Positions 9,005-17,138 of a stretch of 64,000 nt of DNA are shown piece after piece. The DNA lies in assembly GCA_016223145.1 (NCBI GenBank), contig JACRPN010000014.1, positions 62,001 to 126,000 on the forward strand, in the 5' to 3' direction. The notes under the pieces were generated by a model, which saw only the letters and a list, made by a program, of their open reading frames with translations, had not been told where the DNA came from and ran no database searches. Every line of letters starts with the position of its first letter. The first letter of the stretch is position 1. The translations under genes were made by a program, and so were the position numbers. The stretch comes from Armatimonadota bacterium (lineage in GTDB: Bacteria; Armatimonadota; Fimbriimonadia; Fimbriimonadales; Fimbriimonadaceae).

Positions 9005-9577
9005 ATGGACGGTGATCTGAACCAGGCCCGGCGCGGCGACCGAGAGGCGATGGCGCGAATAGTGGACCGGCATTACGATGCTGTGTTCCGATTCTGCGCG
9101 CGTCGAATCGGTGCCGACCTGGCCGAGGATGCCGCTCAAGAGACCTTCATTTCGGCGCAGAGGAGGCTGAGAAGCTTCCAGGGCGCGAGCTCTCTGAGCA
9201 CGTGGCTATTCGGAATCGCCCACAACCATTGCCGGAATCTTGCCCGCAAGAGGAAAACGGAAATGTTAGGCGCTTGGGTCTCAATCGAAAGGTCTGAAGC
9301 CGCCATCGATCCCAGCCTGAACGGGGCGATGGATCGTGGGGGTGCGAGACCTCAATTGGAGTCTCAGCTCATCGATCGTGAGGCGCTTCGGGTCGCCCTA
9401 TCGAGTCTGAGTGCGGACCACCGCGAGGTGGTTGTGCTTCACGAAGTCGAAGGGCTGACCTATGAAGAGGCAGCAGAAGTGATCGGGATACCGGTAGGAA
9501 CCGTGAAGAGCCGCCTGCACCATGCGTTTCTCAAGCTTCGAGAAGCCCTCTGCTTGCGGGAAGAGGTGACGGCATGA
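9005..9577 (+). CDS. ECF-type RNA polymerase sigma factor
   Basis: 190 residues. Region 2 lies at about residues 19-80 (DRHYDAVFRFC, DAAQETFISA, STWLFGIAHNHCRN). Region 4 lies at about 133-180 (LSADHREVVVLHEVEGLTYEEAAEVIG, GTVKSRLHHA). A GTG is one codon upstream at 9002, but the GGAAG at 8992-8996 is better spaced for the ATG at 9005. The stop overlaps the ATG of the next gene (ATGA), which encodes its probable anti-sigma factor. The pair is probably a signal-responsive transcription switch, autoregulated as is usual for ECF operons. Confidence 0.93.
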   Translation: MDGDLNQARRGDREAMARIVDRHYDAVFRFCARRIGADLAEDAAQETFISAQRRLRSFQGASSLSTWLFGIAHNHCRNLARKRKTEMLGAWVSIERSEAAIDPSLNGAMDRGGARPQLESQLIDREALRVALSSLSADHREVVVLHEVEGLTYEEAAEVIGIPVGTVKSRLHHAFLKLREALCLREEVTA

Positions 9578-11064
9578 GTTTACAAGAAGATCTGAAAGCC
9601 TATGTCGATGGCGAGCTGCCCGCAGAGCGCCACGCCGAAATCGAGGCGGCGGTTGCCTCCGATCCGGGACTTCGCCAGGAGGTTGAGTTCATGAGAGCGC
9701 TAGGATTTGAAATCAAGAGGATGGCGGCCGAGCCCGCGATCGCGGGTAGGGAAGCGGCCCTGAAGGCCGTTAGGGGCAACGCGTTGCCGTGGTGGAATCC
9801 CTATAGCAGGGTCGGCCGACTGGCTTATTCCGGAGCGCTGGCGGGTCTGCTGATCGTGGTCCTTTTCCCGGTCTTTGCACAACCCGAACAAGACGTGATG
9901 ATGCCTGCGTCGGACAGCAGCATGAAATCGGTGATGGCGGGCGCCGACGCAGCGACGGCTTCGCCTCAGGAAGAGTCGGCAGGCTCGAATTACGCACGCG
10001 GACGGACGCCCGCCGACATGCCAAATTCTCCGACGCCTTCCAGGGATATGTCGCTCAATGAGCGCTTCGCCTACCGGACACCCGAAAAGCGATCTCCGGC
10101 CTTTGAAGCTCCAGCCACGATCCCTGGCCCAGAGGGCGCCGGCAAGGCGAAAGCCGATCCCTATGGACTCAGCGGAGCCGCCGGAGGCTTTGGCGGCGGT
10201 GGCGGCGCTGGAGTTGCGGGTGAAGGAAACGCGGAGAAGCTGGGTCGCGACTCTGGGTCCACGGCTAAGGGCGAAGCGGCCGTTACCGCGGACAAGGCTC
10301 CGGGTGCGCCGCCCCAAGCCAACCGTGGCGGAGGCCTGGCAGCCTCCAAGGCCGCACCGACCGGTGGCGCATATTCGGCCCCCCTCCGTATGGTCATTCA
10401 GAGCGCCGACGTGAACGTGCGGGTCAAGAGCGTGGAGAAGGCCGTGCTCGACGCAACCTCGTTGGCCAAGAGCCTCGGCGGCTTCATCGAGAACTCGACG
10501 AACGCCGGCGATGAGAAGAACCCAGAGGCCACCCTGGTTATCCGCGTGCCCAGTTATCAGTTCGACATCGCCCTCAAGAGGCTGACTGACTATGGTGAGC
10601 GAATCGGCCCGCCCGCGATCAGCAGCCAGGACGTGACGCGTCAATACGCCGACCTCTCTGGAAGGCTGAAGGTCCTGCACGCCGAGGAGGAAAGCTACGT
10701 GACGATGCTTCGCGGCGCGAAGAAGATCGGCGAGATTCTGGAGATCAAGGACCGACTCTCGACGGTGCGCCAGGAGATCCAGAGTCTTGAGGAGCAGCGC
10801 ATCGCGGTGAGGGACCAATCGGAGCTCTCGACGGTAACGGTGCACTTCAGCGAAAAGCCCAAGATCGAGGCCGCGGCTGTGCCTGAGGATTGGAGCGGCG
10901 ACGCCTGGGTGGGAGCCGTGAACGGGCTAAAGTCGGTCGGCCGGTTCCTTGGCATGATCGGAATCTTTTTCTTCGTCTACATTCCAATTTGGGCGCCCCC
11001 GGTGGCGCTGTTCTGGGTGCTCTCGAAGAAAGGGCGCCAGGGGCACCCAACGCCCGCAACTTGA
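9574..11064 (+). CDS. Membrane anti-sigma-like protein with DUF4349 domain
   Basis: 496 residues. Residues 1-50 resemble an anti-sigma N-terminus (LKAYVDGELP..R) but lack the HxxxCxxC zinc motif. A membrane helix lies at about 85-105, then a long Pro/Gly/Ala-rich linker (about 110-265). A DUF4349 domain follows (about 270-430) with a coiled-coil stretch (LEIKDRLSTVRQEIQSLEEQ). A hydrophobic helix pair or hairpin lies at about 455-485. Translational coupling to the ECF sigma gene (4-base overlap) supports a sigma-sequestering role. DUF4349 would then sit outside the cytoplasm as a sensor. That role is inference. Confidence 0.8.
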   Translation: MSLQEDLKAYVDGELPAERHAEIEAAVASDPGLRQEVEFMRALGFEIKRMAAEPAIAGREAALKAVRGNALPWWNPYSRVGRLAYSGALAGLLIVVLFPVFAQPEQDVMMPASDSSMKSVMAGADAATASPQEESAGSNYARGRTPADMPNSPTPSRDMSLNERFAYRTPEKRSPAFEAPATIPGPEGAGKAKADPYGLSGAAGGFGGGGGAGVAGEGNAEKLGRDSGSTAKGEAAVTADKAPGAPPQANRGGGLAASKAAPTGGAYSAPLRMVIQSADVNVRVKSVEKAVLDATSLAKSLGGFIENSTNAGDEKNPEATLVIRVPSYQFDIALKRLTDYGERIGPPAISSQDVTRQYADLSGRLKVLHAEEESYVTMLRGAKKIGEILEIKDRLSTVRQEIQSLEEQRIAVRDQSELSTVTVHFSEKPKIEAAAVPEDWSGDAWVGAVNGLKSVGRFLGMIGIFFFVYIPIWAPPVALFWVLSKKGRQGHPTPAT

Positions 11065-11078
11065 TCTGAGCTGCCAAG

Positions 11079-11116
11079 AAAACTCCCTTCGACCCGCGCA
11101 GGTCGGAGGGAGTTTT
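11079..11116 (+). terminator. Terminator of the sigma/anti-sigma operon
   Basis: A 16-bp stem with one G-T pair (arms 11079-11094 and 11101-11116) has its own TTTT at the 3' edge of the stem. It lies 14 bases after the DUF4349 gene stop. Confidence 0.8.
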
Positions 11117-11215
11117 CAGTTTGGACCCCGCCTTGAATAGGTTCGCGCGAATTCAATGCTTGCTAATAGCCGGCATTATTGCCTAAACTGGGTTCACCGG
11201 AAGGGAGGACCTGCC

Positions 11216-11932
11216 TTGCGAAAAGCGGATTACGGTATCGACGCGCCTATCACTCAGCGCAATCTGCTGATTCTGGGAGTCATCTGCTGCGCTCTAGTTG
11301 CCATCCCGAAGGTTGGCGCGTACACGATTTGGCCCGGGGTCGCCTTCATTCTCACCGTGGTCCTGATGTATTGGGGGAGCAAGTCGGGGAAGATGAAGCT
11401 CCGGGACAAGCTCCTGAACGCCATTCCCTGGAAGGGAGACGAGGCCGTGCTCGACGTGGGTTGCGGGCGGGGCTTACTGCTAATCGGCGCGGCAAAGCGT
11501 GCTCCTCATGGGCAAGGCATCGGCATCGACCTTTGGCGCAACGTGGACCTTGCGAACAACTCAGCCGACAAAGCGATGGACAACGCCAGGATCGAGCGCG
11601 TGGCCGACCACGTCAAGTTCCGGGAGGGGGACGCCAGGGAGCTTCCTTGCGCAAATGAGTCGTTCGACGTCGTGCTTTCAAGCTGGGCGATCCATAACAT
11701 TACGGTTTCGACCGGGCGCGCCAAGGCCATTGCGGAGATGGTGCGCGTGCTGAAGCCGGGCGGCCACATCGGCATCCTCGATATCGAGGACACCACCCAA
11801 TATGTCGAGGAGCTGAGGAAGCTCGGCATGCAGAACGTAAAGAGGGGAAGCCCAAGCTTCATCTTCCTGCTGCCGACCTACATGGTGACCGCGGTCAAAC
11901 CCGGCGTGGCCGAAGCGGCGACGGCGGCATGA
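11216..11932 (+). CDS. Class I SAM-dependent methyltransferase with membrane anchor
   Basis: 238 residues from the TTG at 11216, chosen because AAGGGAGG (11201-11208) is well placed. An upstream ATG at 11156 has no ribosome site. Two membrane helices lie near residues 18-55 (LLILGVICCALVAI, WPGVAFILTVVLMYW). The Rossmann methyltransferase domain follows: LDVGCGRGLLLI (motif I), GIDLW, EGDARELPC, FDVVLSSWAIHN, and LKPGGHIGILDI. The family methylates diverse small molecules or lipids. The membrane helices suggest a lipid or quinone-like substrate, but this is inference. Confidence 0.85.
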   Translation: MRKADYGIDAPITQRNLLILGVICCALVAIPKVGAYTIWPGVAFILTVVLMYWGSKSGKMKLRDKLLNAIPWKGDEAVLDVGCGRGLLLIGAAKRAPHGQGIGIDLWRNVDLANNSADKAMDNARIERVADHVKFREGDARELPCANESFDVVLSSWAIHNITVSTGRAKAIAEMVRVLKPGGHIGILDIEDTTQYVEELRKLGMQNVKRGSPSFIFLLPTYMVTAVKPGVAEAATAA

Positions 11933-12041
11933 GGCGAAGCGCGAGTAACAAAAAGGCGAGGCGCGAGTAACGAAAGGCGAAGAGAGCCCCCTCCTTGGTT
12001 TTGCGGAGCGAAACTGAGGAGGGGGTTGGGGGTGGAGACCC
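11933..12041. repeat. Direct repeats plus palindromic element (family B, copy 1)
   Basis: Two near-identical units built on GGCGARGCGCGAGTAAC lie at about 11933-11975. They are followed by a hairpin with arms CCCCCTCCT (11987-11995) and AGGAGGGGG (12017-12025), then a GGTTGGGGGTGGAG...CCCC tail that runs to the proline dehydrogenase stop. The same hairpin-plus-tail design recurs at about 31970 and 38467. It may serve as a bidirectional terminator between the convergent genes. Confidence 0.6.
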
Positions 12042-13040
12042 CTACCGCCTCAACAGCGCCTTGAAGATGAAGAACATATTCGCTGGGCGCTCGGCAAGCC
12101 TGCGCGAAAAGTAGGGGTACCAACTGTCGCCAAAGGGGATGTAGATTCGGACGTTGTAGCCTTCGGACAGATACTTTTCCTGCAGATCGCGCCGGATCCC
12201 GTAGATCATTTGGATCTCCCAGCGGTCCTTCGGAATGCCCTTTTCCGCCGCGTAGGCAGCCAGTTGGCTGAGCAGCCCCTCGTTGTGCGTTCCCATCGCC
12301 GGATAGTTGCCTGCGTCGAGCAGCCGTTTGCCCTGGGCCAGCAGCGCCGCGTCGATTTCGGGCATCTTCTGGATCGCGACTTGTGGCGGCTCCAGATACG
12401 CTCCCTTTACCAGGCGAACGCGCATGTTGTTTCGGATCACCCACTCGACGTCTTCGCTTGTCCGGTGAAGGTAGGACTGGAGCACCGTGCCGGTCCGCTC
12501 GATGTCCTTGTGGACCCGGTCCACCATGTCGACCGTCCGCTGGGTGAATGAGGAATCCTCCATGTCGATGCGCAGAAAGCTCCCGTACTCCAGGGCCACC
12601 TGGGCGACTTCGCGGTAGTGCTTCTCGGCGAGGCCGTCGTCGAGGCCCAGCCCGCACTGGGTGAGCTTGATCGAGACGTTGGCTGTCTCGACGGGAAGCT
12701 CGCGCGAGCCGAACTCGAAGGGGCTCGGGTGCCGAGTGCGCCCGTTTGAAGTGGGTACAGGGCTCTTGAGGCATCGGCTCGCCGCGATGCGGTCGAACAT
12801 CCCGATATAGGCGTCTTTGGCTTTGGCGGCTTCTTCTGCGGAGGTCACCGCTTCGCCTAGGAGGTCAAGGGTGACGAAATAGCCCCGGCTGCAAAGGTCC
12901 TCGGCCGCCGCCATCGCCTCGTCGAGGGTGTCGCCGGCGATGAACCGTTTGACGACCTTTCGGCACAGCCTGGAATGCCTCACAAGCCGCTCGACGAACT
13001 TCCACGAGGCGATCTTGAGGACAACGGCGCGGGAGAGCAT
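12042..13040 (-). CDS. putA: Proline dehydrogenase
   Basis: 332 residues. An FAD enzyme that oxidises proline to pyrroline-5-carboxylate and feeds electrons to quinone. It has the monofunctional length (PRODH domain only), not the large bifunctional PutA. Visible barrel motifs: RIDMEDSS, RVRLVKGAYLEP (flavin site), GTHNEG, QMIYGIRR, and the C-terminal substrate motif IPFGDSWYPYFSRRLAERPAN, whose YxxRRxxERPAN part binds proline. No pyrroline-5-carboxylate dehydrogenase is adjacent. ATG start without an obvious ribosome site. Confidence 0.93.
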   Translation of the reverse strand: MLSRAVVLKIASWKFVERLVRHSRLCRKVVKRFIAGDTLDEAMAAAEDLCSRGYFVTLDLLGEAVTSAEEAAKAKDAYIGMFDRIAASRCLKSPVPTSNGRTRHPSPFEFGSRELPVETANVSIKLTQCGLGLDDGLAEKHYREVAQVALEYGSFLRIDMEDSSFTQRTVDMVDRVHKDIERTGTVLQSYLHRTSEDVEWVIRNNMRVRLVKGAYLEPPQVAIQKMPEIDAALLAQGKRLLDAGNYPAMGTHNEGLLSQLAAYAAEKGIPKDRWEIQMIYGIRRDLQEKYLSEGYNVRIYIPFGDSWYPYFSRRLAERPANMFFIFKALLRR

Positions 13041-13157
13041 GGGGCAGTCACATTGTACTCAGCGGGGCCGTTCTGGGGCAGAACCATGCTTCGATTGTGG
13101 AGGGTCCAAGGCAGATCAGTGTAATCCTGGAAGAGATTGCGCGTACAATGAGCAGTC

Positions 13158-14054
13158 ATGCTTAGGACCTACTTGACGACCACTTTGGCGCTCATCGGGG
13201 CGGGCGCCATCTGGCAGGCTTCGGTTCCCCAAAACCTGGCGGCTAGCGCCAAGGCCCTTCAGGACGCCGCGACGTTCAATGCGACGTTCACTGTAACCCC
13301 CTCGGGCGGGGCCAACAGGGCCTACAAACTCGCCTACGCCAAACCCAATCTCTTCAAGATCGAGAGTCCCGAAGGCTTCGTGCTGTCGGACGGAAAGGAC
13401 CTTTATGACTACAAGAAGGCCACCAACGAATTCACGGTCGTTCCGCTAAGCGATTCCGCGGTTCGCGCGGCTTCCGGTGCGCTGGAGTTTTGGGGCTGGG
13501 CGGCGTTCTTCTCCAAGGAACCGTTCAAAGACGTTCGCGCCCAGGCTGCGGGCCACCGCAAAATCAAGGACAACGAGGTGGACGTGGTTGCGGCGACGTT
13601 CGGGGCGGGCGGCGAGGCGACGATCTTTGTCGATTCGAAGCTCGGGCTGGTGCGCGGATTCATGGCCAAGAACAAAGAGAAAGACCTCTTGGTTATGGCG
13701 AGCGAACTGAAGATAGGCGCCGAGGCTCCTGCGGCGGGAGCGTTTGCGTTCGCTGCGCCGGAAGGCGCCAAGAAGGCTGAGCCGCCAAAGGCCTCGGATG
13801 CAACTTACGCCAAGGTCAAGCCGATCATGGATAAGAGCTGCATGCCCTGCCACGGCGCGGGGATGCGCTCCGGCGGCGTGGATCTCTCGAGTTTCGATGG
13901 GACGCTCCGGTCGGTGAGTCCAGGAAACCCTGACGGCAGCCGCTTAGTGAAAGCCGTCGAGTCGGGAAGAATGCCTCAGGGCCGTCCGAAACTCTCCGAT
14001 GCCGACCTCAAGACGATCCGCGATTGGGTCGCCGACGGCGCGAAGAACAACTAG
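13158..14054 (+). CDS. Secreted protein: LolA/DUF2092-like domain with C-terminal cytochrome c motif
   Basis: 298 residues. The N-terminus (about 1-26) is a signal peptide-like helix ending near SVPQNLA. Residues 30-200 read like a LolA/LppX-type sheet protein (SGGANRAYKLAYAKPNLFKIESP, SDGKDLYDYKK). The last ~85 residues carry a single CMPCH heme-binding motif, then VDLSSFDGTLRSV and a final LSDADLKTIRDWVADGA, typical of planctomycete-style cytochrome c domains. The protein is therefore probably a periplasmic c-type heme protein. The distal Met ligand is likely the one in GRMPQG. Partner unknown. Confidence 0.75.
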   Translation: MLRTYLTTTLALIGAGAIWQASVPQNLAASAKALQDAATFNATFTVTPSGGANRAYKLAYAKPNLFKIESPEGFVLSDGKDLYDYKKATNEFTVVPLSDSAVRAASGALEFWGWAAFFSKEPFKDVRAQAAGHRKIKDNEVDVVAATFGAGGEATIFVDSKLGLVRGFMAKNKEKDLLVMASELKIGAEAPAAGAFAFAAPEGAKKAEPPKASDATYAKVKPIMDKSCMPCHGAGMRSGGVDLSSFDGTLRSVSPGNPDGSRLVKAVESGRMPQGRPKLSDADLKTIRDWVADGAKNN

Positions 14055-14331
14055 GGAGCAGGCATTGGGGCATTGAGGCATTAGGGCACCTTGCCATTGC
14101 TGCAGACCAACGGCGCGGTGTATGGACTGCGGCGATTTGTGGCCGCTCTGAGCCAGCCGATGTGTCGGCGCGTGAGTCCCAGCCGCCCTCACGTTGAGCC
14201 CTTCAAACAATGCGCCCCGCAGATGGATTGGTGTTGATCCCTATCGGGGTCGCCAAAGCTAAACTTGATCGCGACCCCTTCTTCTGACCCCTGCCGGGTT
14301 GCCAAAGAGCTCATCGAGGGCCTCTGAGGTT
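14055..14331. other. Intergenic region without a recognised gene
   Basis: This 277-base gap has short GGCATT tandem words (about 14063-14085), a small hairpin GCGGC/GCCGC around 14130-14148, and two related stretches with GACCCCT or ATCCCT near 14238 and 14295. I see no tRNA, promoter or credible ORF. Confidence 0.5.
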
Positions 14332-15138
14332 TCAATCTGCGGCCGACGCCTCCTTCCATTCCTCGGCAAATGGGGGGTGCTCCATGCAGAGCCTGATGAA
14401 GTCGCACCCGGTGCAGGCGGGCTTCAAGGTAGGGAAGACCTCTGTCCAGTCAGTCGAGAGCAGTGAGGCGCCCAGACCAATCAGGTCCTCGCGGAAGCCG
14501 TCAAGCTCCTCAGGAGACAGGGCGGCGGTGGCCTTTTGAGCGGTCCGGAGCGCAAGGATGCTGGCCACGACGGCGCGATCCGGGTACCTCGAACGTACCA
14601 GAAGCTGATAGCACCCGAGCGCTAGGTCCTCGGCCACCTCGGCCTCTGTCACCTCCGTTCTCCCGGACTTGTAGTCGATGATCTCCAGCGTCCCGTCTGA
14701 AAGCTCGTCGACCCGGTCGATACGCCCAATCAACACGAACGGGCCCAGATCGGCGCGGACCATCCACTCCAAATGCAGGGTCTTGGCCTCGGATGGGGTG
14801 CTCAGCGCTTCCGCGACGTGCTTCTCGACGATCTCCTTGCCGGCGGCGAGCGCCTGAGCTTCTTGCTCCTTGGTCGCGAAGCCCGCGCTGACCCACTCCC
14901 GCTCCACCGCCACCACCGCATCCGAAACGCTCTGAACGCCCTGGTCGCCAGAGTCGTGAAATCTCTCGAGGACCTTGTGTAGGGTCGTCCCAAAGCTGTA
15001 GTAGTGCTTTGCCCGCAGGAAGGGCCTGCCTCGCGGGTCAAGATAGGTCCAGCGATACTTGAGCGGGCACGTCAGGTAGGTCGTGAGCTTGGTGGGGCTG
15101 AGGGAGGGTTTTCTCTCCGATGGCTCCTTTCTGCCCAT
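14332..15138 (-). CDS. PD-(D/E)XK nuclease with Fe-S cluster cysteines (RecB/Cas4/AddB-like)
   Basis: 268 residues. N-terminal SPTKLTTYLTCPLKYRW carries C24. The catalytic core is GRIDRVD (D141) and D155-Y-K157 in LEIIDYKSG. A cysteine trio C242, C245 and C251 closes the protein. One early Cys plus three late ones is the 4Fe-4S layout of AddB/Cas4-type RecB-family nucleases. No cas genes or CRISPR array are nearby, so a role in DNA repair is more likely than adaptation. Standalone, single gene. Confidence 0.88.
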   Translation of the reverse strand: MGRKEPSERKPSLSPTKLTTYLTCPLKYRWTYLDPRGRPFLRAKHYYSFGTTLHKVLERFHDSGDQGVQSVSDAVVAVEREWVSAGFATKEQEAQALAAGKEIVEKHVAEALSTPSEAKTLHLEWMVRADLGPFVLIGRIDRVDELSDGTLEIIDYKSGRTEVTEAEVAEDLALGCYQLLVRSRYPDRAVVASILALRTAQKATAALSPEELDGFREDLIGLGASLLSTDWTEVFPTLKPACTGCDFIRLCMEHPPFAEEWKEASAAD

Positions 15139-15150
15139 GGCAAGCCAAGC

Positions 15151-16035
15151 CTACAGGGTCCAGTCGCCGCGGATGTCGTTTGAAGGGTCGATGCTCACAG
15201 GCACCAAGTAGCTCCCCGTGAGACCGACGATGTAGATGTTCCAGTTGCCGTCCCGGTCCGTGTCGTAGAGCAGGTAGCGGCTTGTCGGGTCCCAAATGGG
15301 ATAAGTGTTGTCTCCAGGCAGATCGGTGATCTGGGTGAGGCCGGTGCCGTCCGGTTTGACGGTCCAAAGTTGCTTGCCCATGATGAATGCGATCAGCGAC
15401 TCGTTGGGCGCAAACACCGGATAGTCGCAGGCAGAGCCGGTGCCGACGAGTTGGTGGATATTCGACCCGTCATCGTTCATCAGGAAGACCTGCTTTCCGC
15501 CCGAACGATCGCTAGCGAACGTGATCTTGTGCGAAAACCGTGACCAATTCGGCTCGGTGTCCTGTGCAGCGCCGGAGGTCAGCGCCGACTTGGCGAGATC
15601 GGCGACCGTGACCGTGTAGATATCGGAGTTGCCGGCCGCGGTGCGCTGGTAGGCGATTTTGAGCCCGTCGTCCGACCAAGCCGGGCACCTGTCGTCGGAG
15701 GCAGGGTCGTTGGTCAGGTTCATTAGGCCCGTGCCGTCCTTGTTAACGAGAAAGATCTCCCAATCGCCGGTCCGGTTGCTCGCGAATGCCAGCTTCTTGC
15801 CGTCTTTGGACCATCGCGGCTCCGTGTCGATTCCGGGGTCGCTGGTAACCTTCAGCACGTCCAGCCCATAGGTGGTCATGTGGTAGATCTCCATGTTCCC
15901 GCTCCGATCGGAGGCAAAGGCGATGCGGCCGTGGAGAACCTCGAACGAGCTTGGAGCGCTGCCTCCGCAACCCACCAAGAGCACGGGCAGGGCCACCAAG
16001 CCACCCAAGACGAACACATTGCGCATAGAGACCAT
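15151..16035 (-). CDS. TolB-like WD40 (PD40) beta-propeller lipoprotein
   Basis: 294 residues from the ATG at 16035, chosen because GAGGAA sits upstream and the signal peptide follows at once. The longer open frame overlaps the divergent mqnD gene. VLGGLVALPVLLVGC is a lipoprotein signal with lipobox LVGC. Six or so PD40 blades follow (IAFASDRSGNMEIY, LAFASNRTGDWEIF, IAYQRTAAGNSDIY, ITFASDRSGGKQVF). It is likely an envelope-anchored propeller that scaffolds proteins or binds ligand. It is not TolB itself, which is larger. Confidence 0.85.
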   Translation of the reverse strand: MVSMRNVFVLGGLVALPVLLVGCGGSAPSSFEVLHGRIAFASDRSGNMEIYHMTTYGLDVLKVTSDPGIDTEPRWSKDGKKLAFASNRTGDWEIFLVNKDGTGLMNLTNDPASDDRCPAWSDDGLKIAYQRTAAGNSDIYTVTVADLAKSALTSGAAQDTEPNWSRFSHKITFASDRSGGKQVFLMNDDGSNIHQLVGTGSACDYPVFAPNESLIAFIMGKQLWTVKPDGTGLTQITDLPGDNTYPIWDPTSRYLLYDTDRDGNWNIYIVGLTGSYLVPVSIDPSNDIRGDWTL

Positions 16036-16132
16036 CGAACTCGTTCCTCGCTTCATTATGAAGGAACCTAACCAAGGGAGACGGCGTCGGCGAACCCACG
16101 ATCCACAACCCTCCAGGTACCCTTTATCCCTT

Positions 16133-17032
16133 ATGACGATCCGTTTGGGGCATTCGCCCGACTCTGACGACGCCTTCATGTTCTGGGGCCTGGCAAATGG
16201 CCAGGTGCAGTCTGAGTATCAGTTCGAGCACATTTTGAGGGACATCCAGACCCTGAACGAGTGGGCGATGGAGGGCAGGCTCGAATCGAGCGCGGTGAGC
16301 GTCCATGCGTTCGCTTATGTGGCCGACAAATACGCGCTCTTGAGGCATGGCGGGTCGTTCGGCGAGCAATATGGGCCGATGGTGGTTTCCAGCGAGCCGC
16401 TGGCCCCTGCAGACCTCAAAGACCTTGTGATCGCTGTTCCCGGAACTCTGACCAGCGCATTTCTGGAGCTTAACCTCTTCTACCGGGACCACTTCGAGAT
16501 CGGTGCGCCGACCTGCAAGTCCATTGAGATGCCCAAGGAGGATCTGGAAGGGGTCTGCACGGGCGGGCTGAGGTACGCGGTCGTGCCGTTCGACGAGATC
16601 ATCCCGAGCATTCAGCGGGGCGATTTCAAAGCGGGATTGATCATCCACGAGGGCCAGCTCACCTACGCCAAGGAGGGTTTACACCTCGTCGCCGACATGG
16701 GCAAGTGGTGGAACGCAAAGACGGGTTTGCCGCTGCCACTGGGAGTCAACGTGGTCCGAAAGGACCTTGGCAAGGACGCGGTTGTCGAAGTCAGCCGCTG
16801 CATGCGCGAGAGCATCGATGCCGGCTTGAAGGGAAGGAGCCAGGCCCTGGACTATGCGCTCCAATTCGCCAGAGGGATGGACACCCAAACGAGCGACACG
16901 TTTGTGGGAATGTACGTGAACGACCGTACCCGAGATATGGGTGACGAAGGCGTGCGCGCGATCAAGCTGCTGTTGGAAGAGGGCGGTAAGGCGGGGTTGA
17001 TTCCGGCGGTCGGCGTTGAAGTGGTGGATTGA
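16133..17032 (+). CDS. mqnD: 1,4-dihydroxy-6-naphthoate synthase (futalosine menaquinone pathway)
   Basis: 299 residues from the ATG at 16133; upstream in-frame sequence overlaps the divergent lipoprotein gene and does not look conserved. MqnD turns cyclic dehypoxanthine futalosine into 1,4-dihydroxy-6-naphthoate. Substrate-binding-protein fold; family signatures are LGHSPDSDDAFMFWGLANG at the N-terminus, SAVSVHAFAYV, and the YGPMVVSS segment. MqnC, the preceding step, is encoded at 33155-34354, so the route is supported by two genes. Confidence 0.9.
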   Translation: MTIRLGHSPDSDDAFMFWGLANGQVQSEYQFEHILRDIQTLNEWAMEGRLESSAVSVHAFAYVADKYALLRHGGSFGEQYGPMVVSSEPLAPADLKDLVIAVPGTLTSAFLELNLFYRDHFEIGAPTCKSIEMPKEDLEGVCTGGLRYAVVPFDEIIPSIQRGDFKAGLIIHEGQLTYAKEGLHLVADMGKWWNAKTGLPLPLGVNVVRKDLGKDAVVEVSRCMRESIDAGLKGRSQALDYALQFARGMDTQTSDTFVGMYVNDRTRDMGDEGVRAIKLLLEEGGKAGLIPAVGVEVVD

Positions 17033-17138
17033 GGCTGCGGTTCACTTTTGAGCCACAGAAGTGAATTGGACCGAATGAATGGCATCGTTTCAGGGTCTAT
17101 CAGTTTAGGACGCGCTGCGGCGCGTCAGGGGGAATGTC

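Noticed and set aside
14055-14331. A tRNA or small RNA in the gap after the cytochrome-like gene
   Set aside because: I looked for the T-loop GTTCRANNC signature and acceptor complementarity and found neither; hairpins are short.
15893-16132. Long N-terminal extension of mqnD
   Set aside because: The first 80 codons overlap the divergent lipoprotein gene's signal peptide, are basic and unlike MqnD, whose family starts near the ATG at 16133.
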